Notes: generated by a model from the letters alone, not told the origin. DNA of 64,000 bases from Thalassobaculum sp. OXR-137 (GCF_034377285.1 NZ_CP139715.1:806001-870000); one strand, 5' to 3'; positions 9,730-19,208 are shown, counted from the first letter of the stretch. A program made the numbers and translations.

Positions 9730-10479
9730 ATGTCCGACAAGGTCCTGATCGTCACCGGAGGCTCACGCGGCATCGGTGCCGCCGCCTGCCGCCTCGCCGC
9801 CGCCCAGGGCTGGGACATCGCGATCAACTACACCGCCAATGCGGCCGCCGCCGAGGCGGTCGCCACGCAGGTCCGGGATGCCGGCCGCCGGGCGATCACC
9901 GTCCAGGGCGACATGGCCAAGGAAGCCGACATCCTGTCCCTGTTCGAGACCACCGAGAAGGAACTCGGCCCGATCGGCGGGGTGGTGGCCAATGCCGGCA
10001 TCACCGGCAAGATCACCCGGGTCGAGGACATGAGCACCGAGGCGATGCAGGAGGTGATCAACCTCAACGTCATCGGCCTGATGATCACCAACCGTGAGGC
10101 GGTCCGGCGCCTGTCGACCAAGAACGGCGGCAAGGGCGGTCCGATCGTGAACCTGTCCTCCATCGCCCCGCGCGTCGGCTCGCCCAACGAGTTCGTCCAC
10201 TACGCCGCCTCCAAGGGCGCGGTGAACGCCTGGACCCTTGGCCTGTCACGCGAAGTGGCCGGCGAGGGGATCCGGGTGAACGCCGTGGCCCCGGGCATGA
10301 TCGATACTGACATCCACGCCACCGCCGGTGCGCCGGACCGGGCCGCGCGGCTCGGCGCTCTGGTGCCGATCGGCCGGGCCGGGACCGCCGAGGAAGTGGC
10401 CGAGGCCATCGTCTGGCTGCTCTCGGACCATGCCGCCTATTGCGTCGGAACCGTCCTGGAAGTGAACGGTGGCCGCTGA
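9730..10479 (+). CDS. SDR family oxidoreductase
   Basis: This 249-residue short-chain dehydrogenase has TGGSRGIGAAA at residues 9-19 (NAD(P) binding), NAGITG, the catalytic Ser in IVNLSSIAPRVGS, YAASK (Tyr and Lys) and the C-terminal VNGGR, typical of classical FabG-like enzymes. The Arg after TGGS favours NADP(H). It overlaps the start of zapE by 11 bp. The substrate cannot be deduced; glucose-dehydrogenase-like and 3-oxoacyl reductase roles are both possible. Confidence 0.88.
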   Translation: MSDKVLIVTGGSRGIGAAACRLAAAQGWDIAINYTANAAAAEAVATQVRDAGRRAITVQGDMAKEADILSLFETTEKELGPIGGVVANAGITGKITRVEDMSTEAMQEVINLNVIGLMITNREAVRRLSTKNGGKGGPIVNLSSIAPRVGSPNEFVHYAASKGAVNAWTLGLSREVAGEGIRVNAVAPGMIDTDIHATAGAPDRAARLGALVPIGRAGTAEEVAEAIVWLLSDHAAYCVGTVLEVNGGR

Positions 10480-11641
10480 CGCTGCGCAGAAGCTGATCGT
10501 CGACTGCTCCGCGGTTCCCGACGGCCGGCCCCTCGAACGCTATGCCGCCCTCCTGAAGACCGGCGCGATCACCGCGGATCCGGATCAGGAGGCGGCCGCC
10601 CGCCGGCTCGACACCCTGGCCGACAAAGTCTCCGGCTGGCGCGCCAAGTCGCCCAAGGGCGGCGGCCTCGTCCGCCGCTTCCTGGGCGGCTGGGATTCCG
10701 GCAAGGAGGAGACGCCACGCGGCGTGTATCTCTACGGCCCGGTCGGACGGGGCAAATCCATGCTGATGGACCTGTTCTTCGGCGCCGCCGAGGTCGAGCG
10801 CAAGCGCCGGGTCCATTTCCACGAGTTCATGCAGGAGGCGCACAGCCTCATCCACCATATCCGCCAGCGCGGGATCGGCGGCGAGATGCCCTTCGCCCGC
10901 GCCGCCCAGGAGATCGCCCGCGAGGCTCACCTGCTGTGCTTCGACGAGATGGAGGTGCGCGACATCGCCGATGCGATGATCCTGTCGCGGCTTTTCACCG
11001 CCCTGTTCGAGCGCGGCGTGATCGTCGTCGCCACCTCGAACCGTCATCCCGACGAACTGTACAAGAACGGCCTGCAGCGCGAGCGCTTCCTGCCCTTCAT
11101 CGAGCTGCTCAAGGCCCGGCTGGACGTGGTCGATCTCGGCGAAGGGACCGATTACCGGCTCGATCGCCTGGTCGGCGAGAAGGTCTACGTGACCCCCGCC
11201 GATGCCGAGGCCGAAAAGACCCTGGACCACCTGTTCGCCGAGATGACCGGCGGTGCTAAGCCGGAGTCGGACGTGGTGATCGTCAACGGCCGCGAAATGG
11301 CAGTGGACCGGGCGGCCAAGGGCGTGGCCCGCTTCCGGTTTGAAGATCTGTGTGCCAAGCCGCTCGGTCCGGCCGACTTCCTGGCGCTGGCAAAGAAGTA
11401 TCGCGCGATTGTGATCGACGATATCCCGACCATGACCGACGCGATTCGCGATCAGGCCCGGCGTTTCATGACGCTGATCGACGCCCTGTATGAGCGGCAC
11501 ACCACGTTGGTCTGTTCCGCAGCCGACGAGCCCGAAGCGCTGTACGCCGGCACGGACTGGGGATTCGAGTTCGACCGTACTGTTTCAAGGCTTATGGAAA
11601 TGCGCTCGGAAGACTACGTCACCAAACCCCATAGGCCTTGA
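10469..11641 (+). CDS. zapE: Cell division ATPase ZapE (AFG1-like)
   Basis: This 390-residue AFG1/LACE1-type P-loop ATPase is known in bacteria as ZapE, which acts at the Z-ring. Walker A is YGPVGRGKSM and is followed by FHEFM; Walker B is LLCFDEME; the sensor strand is VVATSNRHPDELYKNGLQR. The C-terminal YRAIVIDDIPTM and LYERHTTLVCSA are typical. Translation starts at a GTG inside the end of the SDR gene (11-bp overlap). Length and motif order match the family. Confidence 0.93.
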   Translation: MAADAAQKLIVDCSAVPDGRPLERYAALLKTGAITADPDQEAAARRLDTLADKVSGWRAKSPKGGGLVRRFLGGWDSGKEETPRGVYLYGPVGRGKSMLMDLFFGAAEVERKRRVHFHEFMQEAHSLIHHIRQRGIGGEMPFARAAQEIAREAHLLCFDEMEVRDIADAMILSRLFTALFERGVIVVATSNRHPDELYKNGLQRERFLPFIELLKARLDVVDLGEGTDYRLDRLVGEKVYVTPADAEAEKTLDHLFAEMTGGAKPESDVVIVNGREMAVDRAAKGVARFRFEDLCAKPLGPADFLALAKKYRAIVIDDIPTMTDAIRDQARRFMTLIDALYERHTTLVCSAADEPEALYAGTDWGFEFDRTVSRLMEMRSEDYVTKPHRP

Positions 11642-11809
11642 AGGGTTATACTTGACGCGAAACAGTCTTCCCGCCACACGCGGATAAGGCGAGACGTATT
11701 GCGTTTTGCGGAAATTTCCCTAAAAGGCTTTAGATGTTGCGGAAACGACCGCAACGCTTCGTCCGGTTGAAGTCTTGTCTAACGGGCGATTGGGGAGATC
11801 GACATCGCC

Positions 11810-12853
11810 ATGCCCGATGCGACCGGCACGATTCATGAGATAGCGGAATACGACCGCGATTCGATCCACACGCTGCCGCTCGCCATCGTTCCGGTCAAGA
11901 CACCCGCGATGAAAAAGGCGCGTCTGATCAAGAACGTGCGCCTGGAAACCCGGATCGAGCTGTTCCGCGAGAAGGGCATGGGGTCCGGTCAGATCTCGGT
12001 GGACGAGGTTCCGGATTTCTTCACCGACGATGGCGATCTCGAGAACGACATCCTCCTGCTCCGCCGTCTCAGCCAGCTTCCGGCCTTCGACCCCTACACG
12101 CTTCGGATCGGCCTGCGCCAAGCCGGCGTGGACATCCTCAGCCTCGACGCCTTCCAGCTCTCCACCGCCAAGAAGCGCGAGCTGGCGCCGCTGATGCAGA
12201 ACATCACGCGCCCCCTCATGCAGTACCTCTACGGCGACGGGAACGGCAGCGGCGAGAACGACATCGAAACCCTGATCGACCGGGTGGCCAATCCCGATAC
12301 GGCGTCCGTGCGCAGCCGCATCGAAAACATGTCCCGCGGTCTCGGCATCGGCGTCGAGCAGCTTCCGGACATGCTGGAGAGCTACGGCGACACCTACCTG
12401 GCCCTCTCCTACTACCGCAGCTACTTCCTGTACTGCTTGCCGGCGGTGAACCGCCTGATGACCTGGATCGCGGATGTGAAGGAGTCGGGCAATCTGCGCC
12501 ACGACCAGTCCATGCAGAAGGCGATCACCCGGGTGGAGGAGATCCTGACCTACGTCTCCAACTCGGTTACGCGCCGGTTCAACGGGTTCGACCGGGAGAC
12601 CGTGGTGCGCTGGGACCAGGTGACGGTGGAGACCTTCAACGCGGTACGCGGCGCCATCTCCCGGCACCAGCGCAGCCTGGCCGAGGTTCTGTGCGGCCTG
12701 ACGGTGAAGGTCTACGAATGGGAGCAGCGGTTCCCCAGCGGCGGCGGCAGCCCCGACAAGCGCGCCGATTTCGTCGCCGCAGAAATCAAGCCGGGCCTCG
12801 ACCGGCTCTGGGCCATGGAGCGTCGTGCCCCGAAATTCGCCGGCGCCTCCTGA
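11810..12853 (+). CDS. Conserved protein of unknown function (paralogue A)
   Basis: This 347-residue soluble protein has no signal peptide or membrane segment and fits no family I can name. It is mostly helical and acidic. Features include LPAFDPYTLRIGLRQAGVDI near residues 90-110, a Tyr-rich stretch (YLALSYYRSYFLYCLP) near 195-210 and a C-terminal helix ending in LDRLWAMERR. The LP-x-x-DP-x-x-LR-x-x-L motif and the Tyr-rich block recur in the protein encoded at 32820-34010, so the two look like distant relatives. It lies 168 bp after zapE and converges on recR. Function unknown. Confidence 0.75.
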   Translation: MPDATGTIHEIAEYDRDSIHTLPLAIVPVKTPAMKKARLIKNVRLETRIELFREKGMGSGQISVDEVPDFFTDDGDLENDILLLRRLSQLPAFDPYTLRIGLRQAGVDILSLDAFQLSTAKKRELAPLMQNITRPLMQYLYGDGNGSGENDIETLIDRVANPDTASVRSRIENMSRGLGIGVEQLPDMLESYGDTYLALSYYRSYFLYCLPAVNRLMTWIADVKESGNLRHDQSMQKAITRVEEILTYVSNSVTRRFNGFDRETVVRWDQVTVETFNAVRGAISRHQRSLAEVLCGLTVKVYEWEQRFPSGGGSPDKRADFVAAEIKPGLDRLWAMERRAPKFAGAS

Positions 12854-12873
12854 AAGCAGCTGCCGGCTCCGGA

Positions 12874-13467
12874 TCAGACGCTCTGACGGGCCTTCAACGC
12901 CTGGGTCAGGGTCCCGTCGTCGAGATAGTCGAGCTCGCCCCCGACCGGAACCCCATGGGCCAGGCGGGAGACCGCCACATGGGTGCCCGACAGCCGGTCG
13001 GCGATGTAATGCGCCGTGGTCTGGCCATCCACGGTCGCGTTCATCGCCAGAATGACCTCGTTCACCTCCGGCGAGGCGGCGCGGGCGACCAGGGTGTCGA
13101 TGTTCAGATCCTCCGGGCCGACCCCGTCCAAAGCGGACAGAACCCCGCCGAGGACGTGGTAGCGGCCTTTGAAGGCCGACGCCCGTTCCAGCGCCCAGAC
13201 GTCGCCCACATCCTCGACCACGCAGACCAGCCCCGGATCGCGGCGCGGGTCGTCGCAGATCCCGCAAGGGTCGGTCGTGTCGAAATTCCCGCAGGTCCTG
13301 CAGGTGCGGATCGACCGCGCCGCCGCCGCCAGGGCGTCGGCCAGCGGCAGCATCAGGGCCTCGCGCTTCTGCATCAGGTGCAGAACCGCCCGGCGCGCCG
13401 ACCGCGGCCCAAGGCCCGGCAGCTTCGCCAGAAGATGCATCACTCTATCGAGATCGCCTGCGGCCAT
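12874..13467 (-). CDS. recR: Recombination mediator protein RecR
   Basis: This 197-residue protein, of the usual RecR length, helps load RecA at gaps with RecF/RecO. It has an N-terminal helix-hairpin-helix ([20 protein letters not shown]), a four-cysteine zinc finger (CRTCGNF ... CGICDD) and the Toprim domain ([30 protein letters not shown]). The C terminus ([21 protein letters not shown]) matches the family well. It is the last gene of dnaX-ybaB-recR, 22 bp after ybaB. Confidence 0.96.
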   Translation of the reverse strand: MAAGDLDRVMHLLAKLPGLGPRSARRAVLHLMQKREALMLPLADALAAAARSIRTCRTCGNFDTTDPCGICDDPRRDPGLVCVVEDVGDVWALERASAFKGRYHVLGGVLSALDGVGPEDLNIDTLVARAASPEVNEVILAMNATVDGQTTAHYIADRLSGTHVAVSRLAHGVPVGGELDYLDDGTLTQALKARQSV

Positions 13468-13489
13468 GGGTTCGCGTCCGATCCGCCGT

Positions 13490-13813
13490 TCAGAACGGCA
13501 GCTTGAAGCCCGGAGGAAGCGGCAAGCCGCCGGTGAGTTCCTTCATCTGCTCGGCCTGCAACGTCTCCGCCTTGGCGCGGGCATCGTTCAGGGCGGCGAC
13601 CAGCAGGTCCTCCAGCACTTCCGTCTCGTTGGCGTCCATCAGGGCCGGATCGATCTTGATCTTCCGGGCCGAGCCCTTGGCCGTCATGGTGACCGAGACC
13701 ATCCCGCCGCCGGCGGCGCCCTCGATCTCCGTCTGCTCCATCCGCTCCTGCATTTCCTGCATGCGGGTCTGCATTTCCTGGGCCTGCTTCATCATCTGGC
13801 CGAGATTTTTCAT
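13490..13813 (-). CDS. YbaB/EbfC family nucleoid-associated protein
   Basis: This 107-residue dimeric DNA-binding protein starts [20 protein letters not shown] and has the conserved [20 protein letters not shown] and [13 protein letters not shown] segments. It is encoded between dnaX and recR, the usual location, with only 3 bp after the dnaX stop. The C terminus is [13 protein letters not shown], as in many alphaproteobacterial homologues. It probably acts in nucleoid organisation or at stalled forks. Confidence 0.95.
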   Translation of the reverse strand: MKNLGQMMKQAQEMQTRMQEMQERMEQTEIEGAAGGGMVSVTMTAKGSARKIKIDPALMDANETEVLEDLLVAALNDARAKAETLQAEQMKELTGGLPLPPGFKLPF

Positions 13814-13816
13814 CGC

Positions 13817-15745
13817 CTACGCCTCGTTTGCTTGACCCGCCCGAAGCGGGTCAGGGGACATATCGCTTTGCAGGTCGGCCGCCTCCGGTTCGGGGGCGGC
13901 CAGTTCGACCACAGTGTCTATCTCAGCGCCGGGGAACAGTTCCAGCACCTTGGCGACCACCGGGTGGGCGGCAAGTTCCGCCTGGATGGCCGCCTTCTGC
14001 GCCGCCTTCTGCTCCCTCAGGGTGGGGCCGCCCTCCTCGTCGGAGATCTCCACGATCCAATCGCGGCCGGTCCATCGCTGCAGATGTCCGGCCAGCAGCC
14101 CGATCATGCGAGAGTCAACGCCCTTCTGCGGCCGCAGTTCCAAACGGCCGGGTTCGACCAGCACCGGATGGACCTTGTTGGTCAGCGTCGCACCCAGGAT
14201 CGCCTCGCCGCGCCGGAAGGCCAGGTCGACCACCCCGGCGAAGTCTGTCGGCACCGGATCGAACGCGTCGTCGGGATCGCCGGCCAGCCCCTCGTCGTCG
14301 TCAGGGGGCGGACCGGCGGTGACGAAATCCGGCACACCGTCCCCGGCGTAGGACGCCGCTCCTGGATCGCCGCCGTCGAACTCGCCCATCCCGTAATCGG
14401 AGGACACATAGTCCGGCACCGGATCGGCGGCGGGCACTGCGGCGACCGGGGGCGGCGGCGCCTCGGCGCGTGGCGGCGGACCGGACGGCGCGGACGCCAC
14501 CGGACCGGACGCCGCCGGAGCGGGCGCGCTCGGCGCACCGCCGCCCGCCGGCAGCGCGGTGCCATCGGTCAGCAATCGCACCAGATCGGCCGGGTCCGGC
14601 ATGTCGGCGCTGTGGGCGACGCGGATCAGCACCATCTCGGCGGCGGCGATCGGCACCGGGGCGGCCTGCACCTCGCCCAACCCCTTGGACAGCATCTGCC
14701 AGGTCCGGGTCAGGGACGGCACCGCCAGGGTCTCGGCCAGGGCCTTGCCGCGCTCGCGCTCGGACTCGCCGAGATCGTTCGCGCTGGCGGCCTGGGGGGC
14801 GGCCTTCATGCGGGTGATGGCATGGGTCAGCTCCATCAGGTCCTGGATCACCACGACCGGATCCGCACCGCCGTCATACAGTTCGGACAGCACCGTCAGC
14901 CCGTCGCCGATCCGTCCGGCCATCACCGCTTCGAACAGATCGTAGATCCGCACCCGGTCGACCAGGCCCAGCATGTCGCGCACGCCGTCGACCGTCACCG
15001 GGCCGGAGGCAAGCGCGATGGCCTGATCCAGGATCGACAGACCGTCGCGGGCGGAGCCATCGGCGGCGCGGGCAACCAGCCGCAGCGCTTCGGGCTCGGC
15101 CTCGACCTTCTCGTCCCGGCACACCCGCTCGAACAGCTCGACCAGCAGGGCGATGTCGATCCGCCGCAGGTCGAAGCGCTGGCAGCGCGATAGGACGGTG
15201 ATCGGAACCTTGCGGATCTCGGTGGTGGCGAAGATGAACTTGGCGTGCTCCGGCGGCTCCTCCAGCGTCTTCAACAGCGCGTTGAAGGCGTTCTTTGAGA
15301 GCATGTGCACTTCGTCGACGATGTAGACCTTGTAGCGGCCCGCCACCGGGCGGTAGCGCACGTTCTCGATCAACTCGCGGACGTCGTCTACGCCGGTATG
15401 GGAGGCGGCGTCCATCTCCAGGACGTCCACATGCCGGTCCTCGGCGATGGCGCGGCAATTGTCGCACACCCCGCAGGGCTGCATGGTCGGCCCGCCCTGG
15501 CCGTCCGGACCGATGCAGTTCAGCCCCTTGGCGATGATCCGCGCGGTGGTGGTCTTGCCGACCCCGCGCACGCCGGTCAGCACGAAGGCGTGGTGCACCC
15601 GGTTCTGCTCGAAGGCGTTGCGCAGGGTGCGCACGAGCGCGTCCTGGCCCTTCAGATCGTCGAAGGTCTGGGGCCGGTATTTCCGCGCCAATACCCGATA
15701 TTCGCTCGGGGCGGCGTCCTGGGCGGGGGGCGAGGCGTCGTTCAT
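13817..15745 (-). CDS. dnaX: DNA polymerase III subunits gamma/tau
   Basis: This 642-residue clamp-loader ATPase has Walker A GVRGVGKTTTARI near residue 60, a zinc module CGVCDNCRAI, Walker B YIVDEVHMLS with LLKTLEEPPEHAKFIFATTE, and the sensor-1 region. From about residue 400 a Pro/Ala-rich linker leads to a C-terminal tau-like domain (LRLAGHLQ-type region, then VVELAAPEPEA). No slippery A-run for a gamma frameshift was noticed. The SRP RNA gene lies immediately upstream on the same strand, and ybaB and recR follow within bases. Confidence 0.95.
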   Translation of the reverse strand: MNDASPPAQDAAPSEYRVLARKYRPQTFDDLKGQDALVRTLRNAFEQNRVHHAFVLTGVRGVGKTTTARIIAKGLNCIGPDGQGGPTMQPCGVCDNCRAIAEDRHVDVLEMDAASHTGVDDVRELIENVRYRPVAGRYKVYIVDEVHMLSKNAFNALLKTLEEPPEHAKFIFATTEIRKVPITVLSRCQRFDLRRIDIALLVELFERVCRDEKVEAEPEALRLVARAADGSARDGLSILDQAIALASGPVTVDGVRDMLGLVDRVRIYDLFEAVMAGRIGDGLTVLSELYDGGADPVVVIQDLMELTHAITRMKAAPQAASANDLGESERERGKALAETLAVPSLTRTWQMLSKGLGEVQAAPVPIAAAEMVLIRVAHSADMPDPADLVRLLTDGTALPAGGGAPSAPAPAASGPVASAPSGPPPRAEAPPPPVAAVPAADPVPDYVSSDYGMGEFDGGDPGAASYAGDGVPDFVTAGPPPDDDEGLAGDPDDAFDPVPTDFAGVVDLAFRRGEAILGATLTNKVHPVLVEPGRLELRPQKGVDSRMIGLLAGHLQRWTGRDWIVEISDEEGGPTLREQKAAQKAAIQAELAAHPVVAKVLELFPGAEIDTVVELAAPEPEAADLQSDMSPDPLRAGQANEA

Positions 15746-15830
15746 CGCGCGATCATAGGGCCGCGTCCCCGCACATGAAAGAACGCGATCCCCAAAATCC
15801 GGAAGCTCGAAGCATATGACGCGGGAGAGA

Positions 15831-15930
15831 GGTGGAAGACTGGCAGCGACCCGGACCGAAACTCGTTACGGCTGCTTCCTTCCGGACCTGACCGGGTTGG
15901 CGAGGAGCCCGTCCGCGCCAGCCTTCCGCC
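15831..15930 (-). ncRNA. ffs: Signal recognition particle RNA (small 4.5S type)
   Basis: On the minus strand the diagnostic SRP apical region GGTCAGGTCCGGAAGGAAGC is present (complement of about 15871-15895), including the GGAAG/AGCAGCC Ffh-binding motif. The ends pair: GGAAGGCTGGC (complement of 15917-15927) with GCCAGTCTTCC (complement of 15834-15844), giving one long hairpin of about 97-100 nt. It lies 85 bp upstream of dnaX on the same strand, a common arrangement in alphaproteobacteria. The exact ends are estimated from the terminal helix. Confidence 0.93.
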
Positions 15931-16056
15931 CCCCATATAGGGTGTCGCCGGGGGGTGACGCAAGGACGGCGTCCACCGGACCGGTCACCTTGAGTTGCGT
16001 CCGCTCGCCCCCTATCGTGGACGGCAAGACGGACGACAGAAGCCGAGAGGGCAGCC

Positions 16057-16686
16057 ATGAGCCTTGCCGTACGCGATATCCTGACACGGGGCCCGGTCAT
16101 TCCGGTCGTGACCATCGAGGATGCCTCGACCGGCCCCGACCTGGCGCGCGCCCTGATGGACGGCGGCATCACGGTGATCGAAGTCACCATGCGCACCCCG
16201 GCGGCGCTGGACGCCGTGCGGGCGATCCGCGCGGAAGTGCCCGGGATGATCGCCGGCGTGGGCACCCTGCTCGACCCGGACCGCATTCCCGATGTCCTGG
16301 CGGCGGGTGCGCAGTTCGCCGTCTCGCCCGGCCTGGATCTGGCGCTGGTCGATGCCTGCCGGACCGCCGGCCTGCCCCTGCTGCCGGGGATCCAGACCGT
16401 CTCGGAAGCGATGGCCGCGCGGCGCGCCGGGCTCGACACGCTGAAGTTCTTCCCGGCAAAGACCTCCGGCGGCCCCGCCGCCCTGCAGCAGATCCAGCCG
16501 GTCCTGCCCGATCTCCGGTTCTGCCCGACCGGCGGTATCGGCCAGGCGGATGCCAAGGGGTATCTCGCCCTGCCCAACGTGCTCTGTGTGGGCGGCAGCT
16601 TCCCGGCCTCGAGCGATGCCATCCGCCGCCGCGACTGGACGGCCGTCCGCGCCAGTGCGGCGGCGGCCGCGGAGCTGAATGGATGA
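16057..16686 (+). CDS. eda: KDPG/KHG aldolase
   Basis: This 209-residue class I aldolase splits 2-keto-3-deoxy-6-phosphogluconate to pyruvate and glyceraldehyde 3-phosphate (Entner-Doudoroff pathway) or 4-hydroxy-2-oxoglutarate. The Schiff-base lysine is Lys130 in LKFFPAK; the catalytic Glu is Glu42 in VIEVTMRT; GVGT and the phosphate-binding CPTGGIG follow the family. Length is normal. It is divergent from the SRP RNA/dnaX cluster, and no edd gene is adjacent. Confidence 0.92.
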   Translation: MSLAVRDILTRGPVIPVVTIEDASTGPDLARALMDGGITVIEVTMRTPAALDAVRAIRAEVPGMIAGVGTLLDPDRIPDVLAAGAQFAVSPGLDLALVDACRTAGLPLLPGIQTVSEAMAARRAGLDTLKFFPAKTSGGPAALQQIQPVLPDLRFCPTGGIGQADAKGYLALPNVLCVGGSFPASSDAIRRRDWTAVRASAAAAAELNG

Positions 16687-16771
16687 CAGCCTCTGCGGCC
16701 GATCCCATCAATCCTTTTGATGACGGCAATAAGGGCGTACCGTGACCCTACGCAATGTTTGAGCGTAGCCA

Positions 16772-17299
16772 ATGCGAGTAGACGACGATCCGATCCTGGC
16801 GTCGGCGTTGACGTTCTGGTCCGACAGCCAACCGCCTGACGGGTTACCGACCCGAACAGAGATCGATCCTGTCCGGATACCGCCTCACCTTTTCCCCTAC
16901 CTCATTCTCGCCGATGTGGTGTCCCCGCAGGGACGGGTCCGCTACCGGGTGGTGGGCGATGAGATGGTCAACCGGTGGGGCACGAATTTCGCCGGGCGCC
17001 GGTCCGACGAGATCTTCACCGGCGACTACCGCGACTATCTGGAAACCGCCTTCGCCATGGCGATCGAGCACTGGCTGCCCGTCTTCACCGCGAGCCGGTT
17101 CCGCTGGGACGCGGGCGGCTTCCTGTGGACCCGGCGGCTCATGCTGCCGATCGGCGCCACGGATCGGGGGCCGGTCACCCAGGTCCTCGTCGTCCAGACC
17201 TGGCCGAACAGCCGCGAGGGTCGGCGCACCGACCCGATGGTGATCGTGCCGGGGACCGCGCCGGTGGAGAACGCCAGGGCCGTCCTGGTCCGCAAGTGA
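16772..17299 (+). CDS. PAS-fold protein (PAS_5-like)
   Basis: This 175-residue soluble protein has the pattern of the alphaproteobacterial PAS_5 family: LTFWSDSQPPDGLPTRTEIDP, PHLFPYLILADVV, VRYRVVGDEMVNRWG, GRRSDEIFTGDYRDYL and a final LVVQTWPNS strand. These proteins are single small-ligand PAS modules without an output domain and are common in Rhodospirillales. A perfect hairpin (CTACGC at 16748-16753, GCGTAG at 16763-16768) sits directly before the ATG, where a Shine-Dalgarno would be expected; none is seen. Ligand and partner are unknown. Confidence 0.75.
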   Translation: MRVDDDPILASALTFWSDSQPPDGLPTRTEIDPVRIPPHLFPYLILADVVSPQGRVRYRVVGDEMVNRWGTNFAGRRSDEIFTGDYRDYLETAFAMAIEHWLPVFTASRFRWDAGGFLWTRRLMLPIGATDRGPVTQVLVVQTWPNSREGRRTDPMVIVPGTAPVENARAVLVRK

Positions 17300-17522
17300 C
17301 GATTCTGCAACGCGCGCCAAGTGCAATGCTGGCCCGGCGAAAATGCTGTAGCAGCTCACCCGGGATTGCTGTATTTGCAAAAGTCTCACATGGGAACAGA
17401 CCTATGAACGACCGGCATACCCGATTGGAGCGACGACGACAGGTGCTTCCCAGCATCTGAACGCCCCCGTGCCGGCCGACCGGAACGGGGTTTCGACGCC
17501 CTCTCCGGATCAGGTCATCGCC

Positions 17523-18074
17523 ATGTTTCATATCCGCGCCGAACTTCCCGCCGACATTTCCGCCGTCGAGACGCTGAACGATCTCGGTTTCGGCACCGAC
17601 CGCAAGGGCCGCACCGTCTGGCGTCTGCGTCAGGGTCCGGTTGCCGAGGGCCTGGCCTTCGTCGCCGACGATCCGATGGACGGGCGGGTGCTGGGCACGA
17701 TCCGGTTCTGGCAGGTCGATGTGGGCAAGGATGTCTCCGCCGTCCTGCTCGGCCCGCTCGCCGTCTGCCCGACCATGCAGGGCCAGGGCATCGGCCGCGC
17801 GCTGGTGTCCCACGGGCTGCAGGCGGCGCGCGACGGCGGCTGGGACCTCTGCCTGGTCTCCGGCGAGCCGTCCTACTACACGCCCTTCAGCTTCGAGCCC
17901 GCCCCGCCCTACGGTTTCGAGATGCCGGGGCCGCTCAAGGCCGGCTGGCTGCAGGTCCGCGACCTGAAGGCCGGCGCCCTGGATGCGCTCGCCCGCAAGG
18001 CGAAGCGGCCGATCCGGCCCTGGAGGTTGGTTCGAGGAGCCGGTGACGTGACCGCGCTCCGGGCAGCCGGGTGA
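17523..18074 (+). CDS. GNAT family N-acetyltransferase (YhbS-like)
   Basis: This is a predicted acetyl-CoA-dependent acetyltransferase of 183 residues from the ATG at 17523 (MFHIRAELPADISAV). A GTG at 17469 would add 18 residues outside the fold. LLGPLAVCPTMQGQGIGRALV is the acetyl-CoA pyrophosphate-binding motif (Q/RxxGxG/A), and CLVSGEPSYYTPFSFEPA is typical of YhbS-like enzymes. The substrate is unknown. It overlaps the next gene by four bases (GTGA), so it is co-translated with a TSUP permease. Confidence 0.85.
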   Translation: MFHIRAELPADISAVETLNDLGFGTDRKGRTVWRLRQGPVAEGLAFVADDPMDGRVLGTIRFWQVDVGKDVSAVLLGPLAVCPTMQGQGIGRALVSHGLQAARDGGWDLCLVSGEPSYYTPFSFEPAPPYGFEMPGPLKAGWLQVRDLKAGALDALARKAKRPIRPWRLVRGAGDVTALRAAG

Positions 18075-18847
18075 GCGGACTCCTCGGCGACCTTCAGCAC
18101 ACCGTCTTTCTGGGATGGAGCGGCCCGATCTGGGCGGCGGTTGTCGGTGCCTGCATCGTGGCAGGCGTGGTGCGGGGGTTCACCGGCTTCGGCTTTCCGC
18201 TGATCGTGGTCACCTCGACCAGCCTGGTGATCGCGCCGGTCGAGATCGTGCCCATCGCCCTGCTGCTCGACATCCTGGCCGGGGTGCGGATGCTGCCCTC
18301 GGTACGCCACGACGTGGACCGGCGCGGGGTGTCCTTCCTGGTGCTCGGCGCCCTGCCGGCGATCCCTGTGGGCGCCTGGCTGCTGTCGTCGCTCGACGCG
18401 GAGACCATGCGGCTGGCGATCGGCGTGATGGTGCTGATCGCCGTGCTGATCATCGCCCGCGGCTTCCAGATGGCGCGGCCGCCGGCGGCGCCGCTGCTGA
18501 CCGGCACCGGCATGGCGGCGGGGTTCCTGTCCGGCACCATGGGCATGCCCGGCCCGCCGGTGATCCTGCTCTATCTGTCGTCGCCGCTGCCGGTGGCGAC
18601 CCTGCGGGCGACCTCCATCGCCTTCTTCCTGTTCAGCGACCTGGCCGCCCTGGCGGCGATGCTCTGGTTCGGGCTGATCACCGAGTCCGTCGGATGGCGC
18701 GCCCTGGTCCTGGTACCCATCGTGGAACTGGCGGTGCTGGGCGGCCGGCATCTCTACGGCATCGCCGACCCGGCCCATGTGAAGCGCGCCGCGCTGGTAC
18801 TGCTGACCGTGCTCGCCGTCGTGGCGATCGCCAAGAGCGTGCTCTAG
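18071..18847 (+). CDS. TauE/SafE (TSUP) family membrane transporter
   Basis: This 258-residue inner-membrane protein has about eight hydrophobic segments. Its two repeated halves carry the family motifs GFTGFGFPLIVV near the N terminus and GFLSGTMGMPGPPVILLYL in the middle. TSUP proteins are thought to move sulfite, sulfoacetate or other organosulfur anions; the substrate here is open. It starts at a GTG overlapping the GNAT stop (GTGA), suggesting a two-gene operon. Confidence 0.88.
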   Translation: MSGLLGDLQHTVFLGWSGPIWAAVVGACIVAGVVRGFTGFGFPLIVVTSTSLVIAPVEIVPIALLLDILAGVRMLPSVRHDVDRRGVSFLVLGALPAIPVGAWLLSSLDAETMRLAIGVMVLIAVLIIARGFQMARPPAAPLLTGTGMAAGFLSGTMGMPGPPVILLYLSSPLPVATLRATSIAFFLFSDLAALAAMLWFGLITESVGWRALVLVPIVELAVLGGRHLYGIADPAHVKRAALVLLTVLAVVAIAKSVL

Positions 18848-18868
18848 GCCCTTACCCCAAAAAATAAC

Positions 18869-18965
18869 CCGACTTCCCGGACGGTCCCCGCCCGAGGCGG
18901 GGAGCGAGCCGGGACCCTGAACCGGGCGTCCGGGACAAGATCCCGGATCAAGTCCGGGAAGTCGG
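18869..18965. repeat. Intergenic palindromic repeat unit
   Basis: CCGACTTCCCGGAC at 18869-18882 and its perfect 14-nt reverse complement at 18952-18965 bracket further GC-rich palindromes (CCCCGCC-GAGGCGGGG and TCCCGGATCAAGTCCGGGA). The unit fills the gap between two convergent genes and could act as a bidirectional terminator. It belongs to the loose family of Pro/Gly-type GC hairpins also seen near 40.9, 44.8, 48.75, 50.05 and 53.9 kb. Confidence 0.7.
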
Positions 18966-18990
18966 AATAGGGAGGGGGATTGCGCAACGC

Positions 18991-19194
18991 TCACGCCGCC
19001 CGCGCGCCCTCCTGGACGATGGTGAAGCGGGCGAGGCAAATGCTGCGGGTCTCCACCGCCACCTCCTCCCAGGCCTTATGCGCCTCCTGCGGACAGCGAT
19101 ACGGCCCCAGGATCCGCTCGGTCCCCTCCACCACCCGGTCGAAGGCCGTGCTGGCGTACTCGCCGCCGATCACCCAATAGCGATGTTTCGACAT
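18991..19194 (-). CDS. DUF4170 family small protein
   Basis: This 67-residue protein starts MSKHRYWVIGGEYASTAF and continues GPYRCPQEAHKAWEEVAVETR ... ARFTIVQ, matching the DUF4170 pattern of small alphaproteobacterial proteins. GAGGAGGA lies seven bases before the ATG at 19194, which is preferred over upstream in-frame starts. It begins 14 bp after the aceA stop and is probably in the same transcript. Function unknown. Confidence 0.8.
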   Translation of the reverse strand: MSKHRYWVIGGEYASTAFDRVVEGTERILGPYRCPQEAHKAWEEVAVETRSICLARFTIVQEGARAA

Positions 19195-19208
19195 GACGTG
19201 TCCTCCTC

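Noticed and set aside
17404..17460. 18-codon frame MNDRHTRLERRRQVLPSI between the PAS and GNAT genes
   Set aside because: It faintly resembles the start of a PilZ domain but is too short, and a ribosome binding site is weak; no support for a real peptide.
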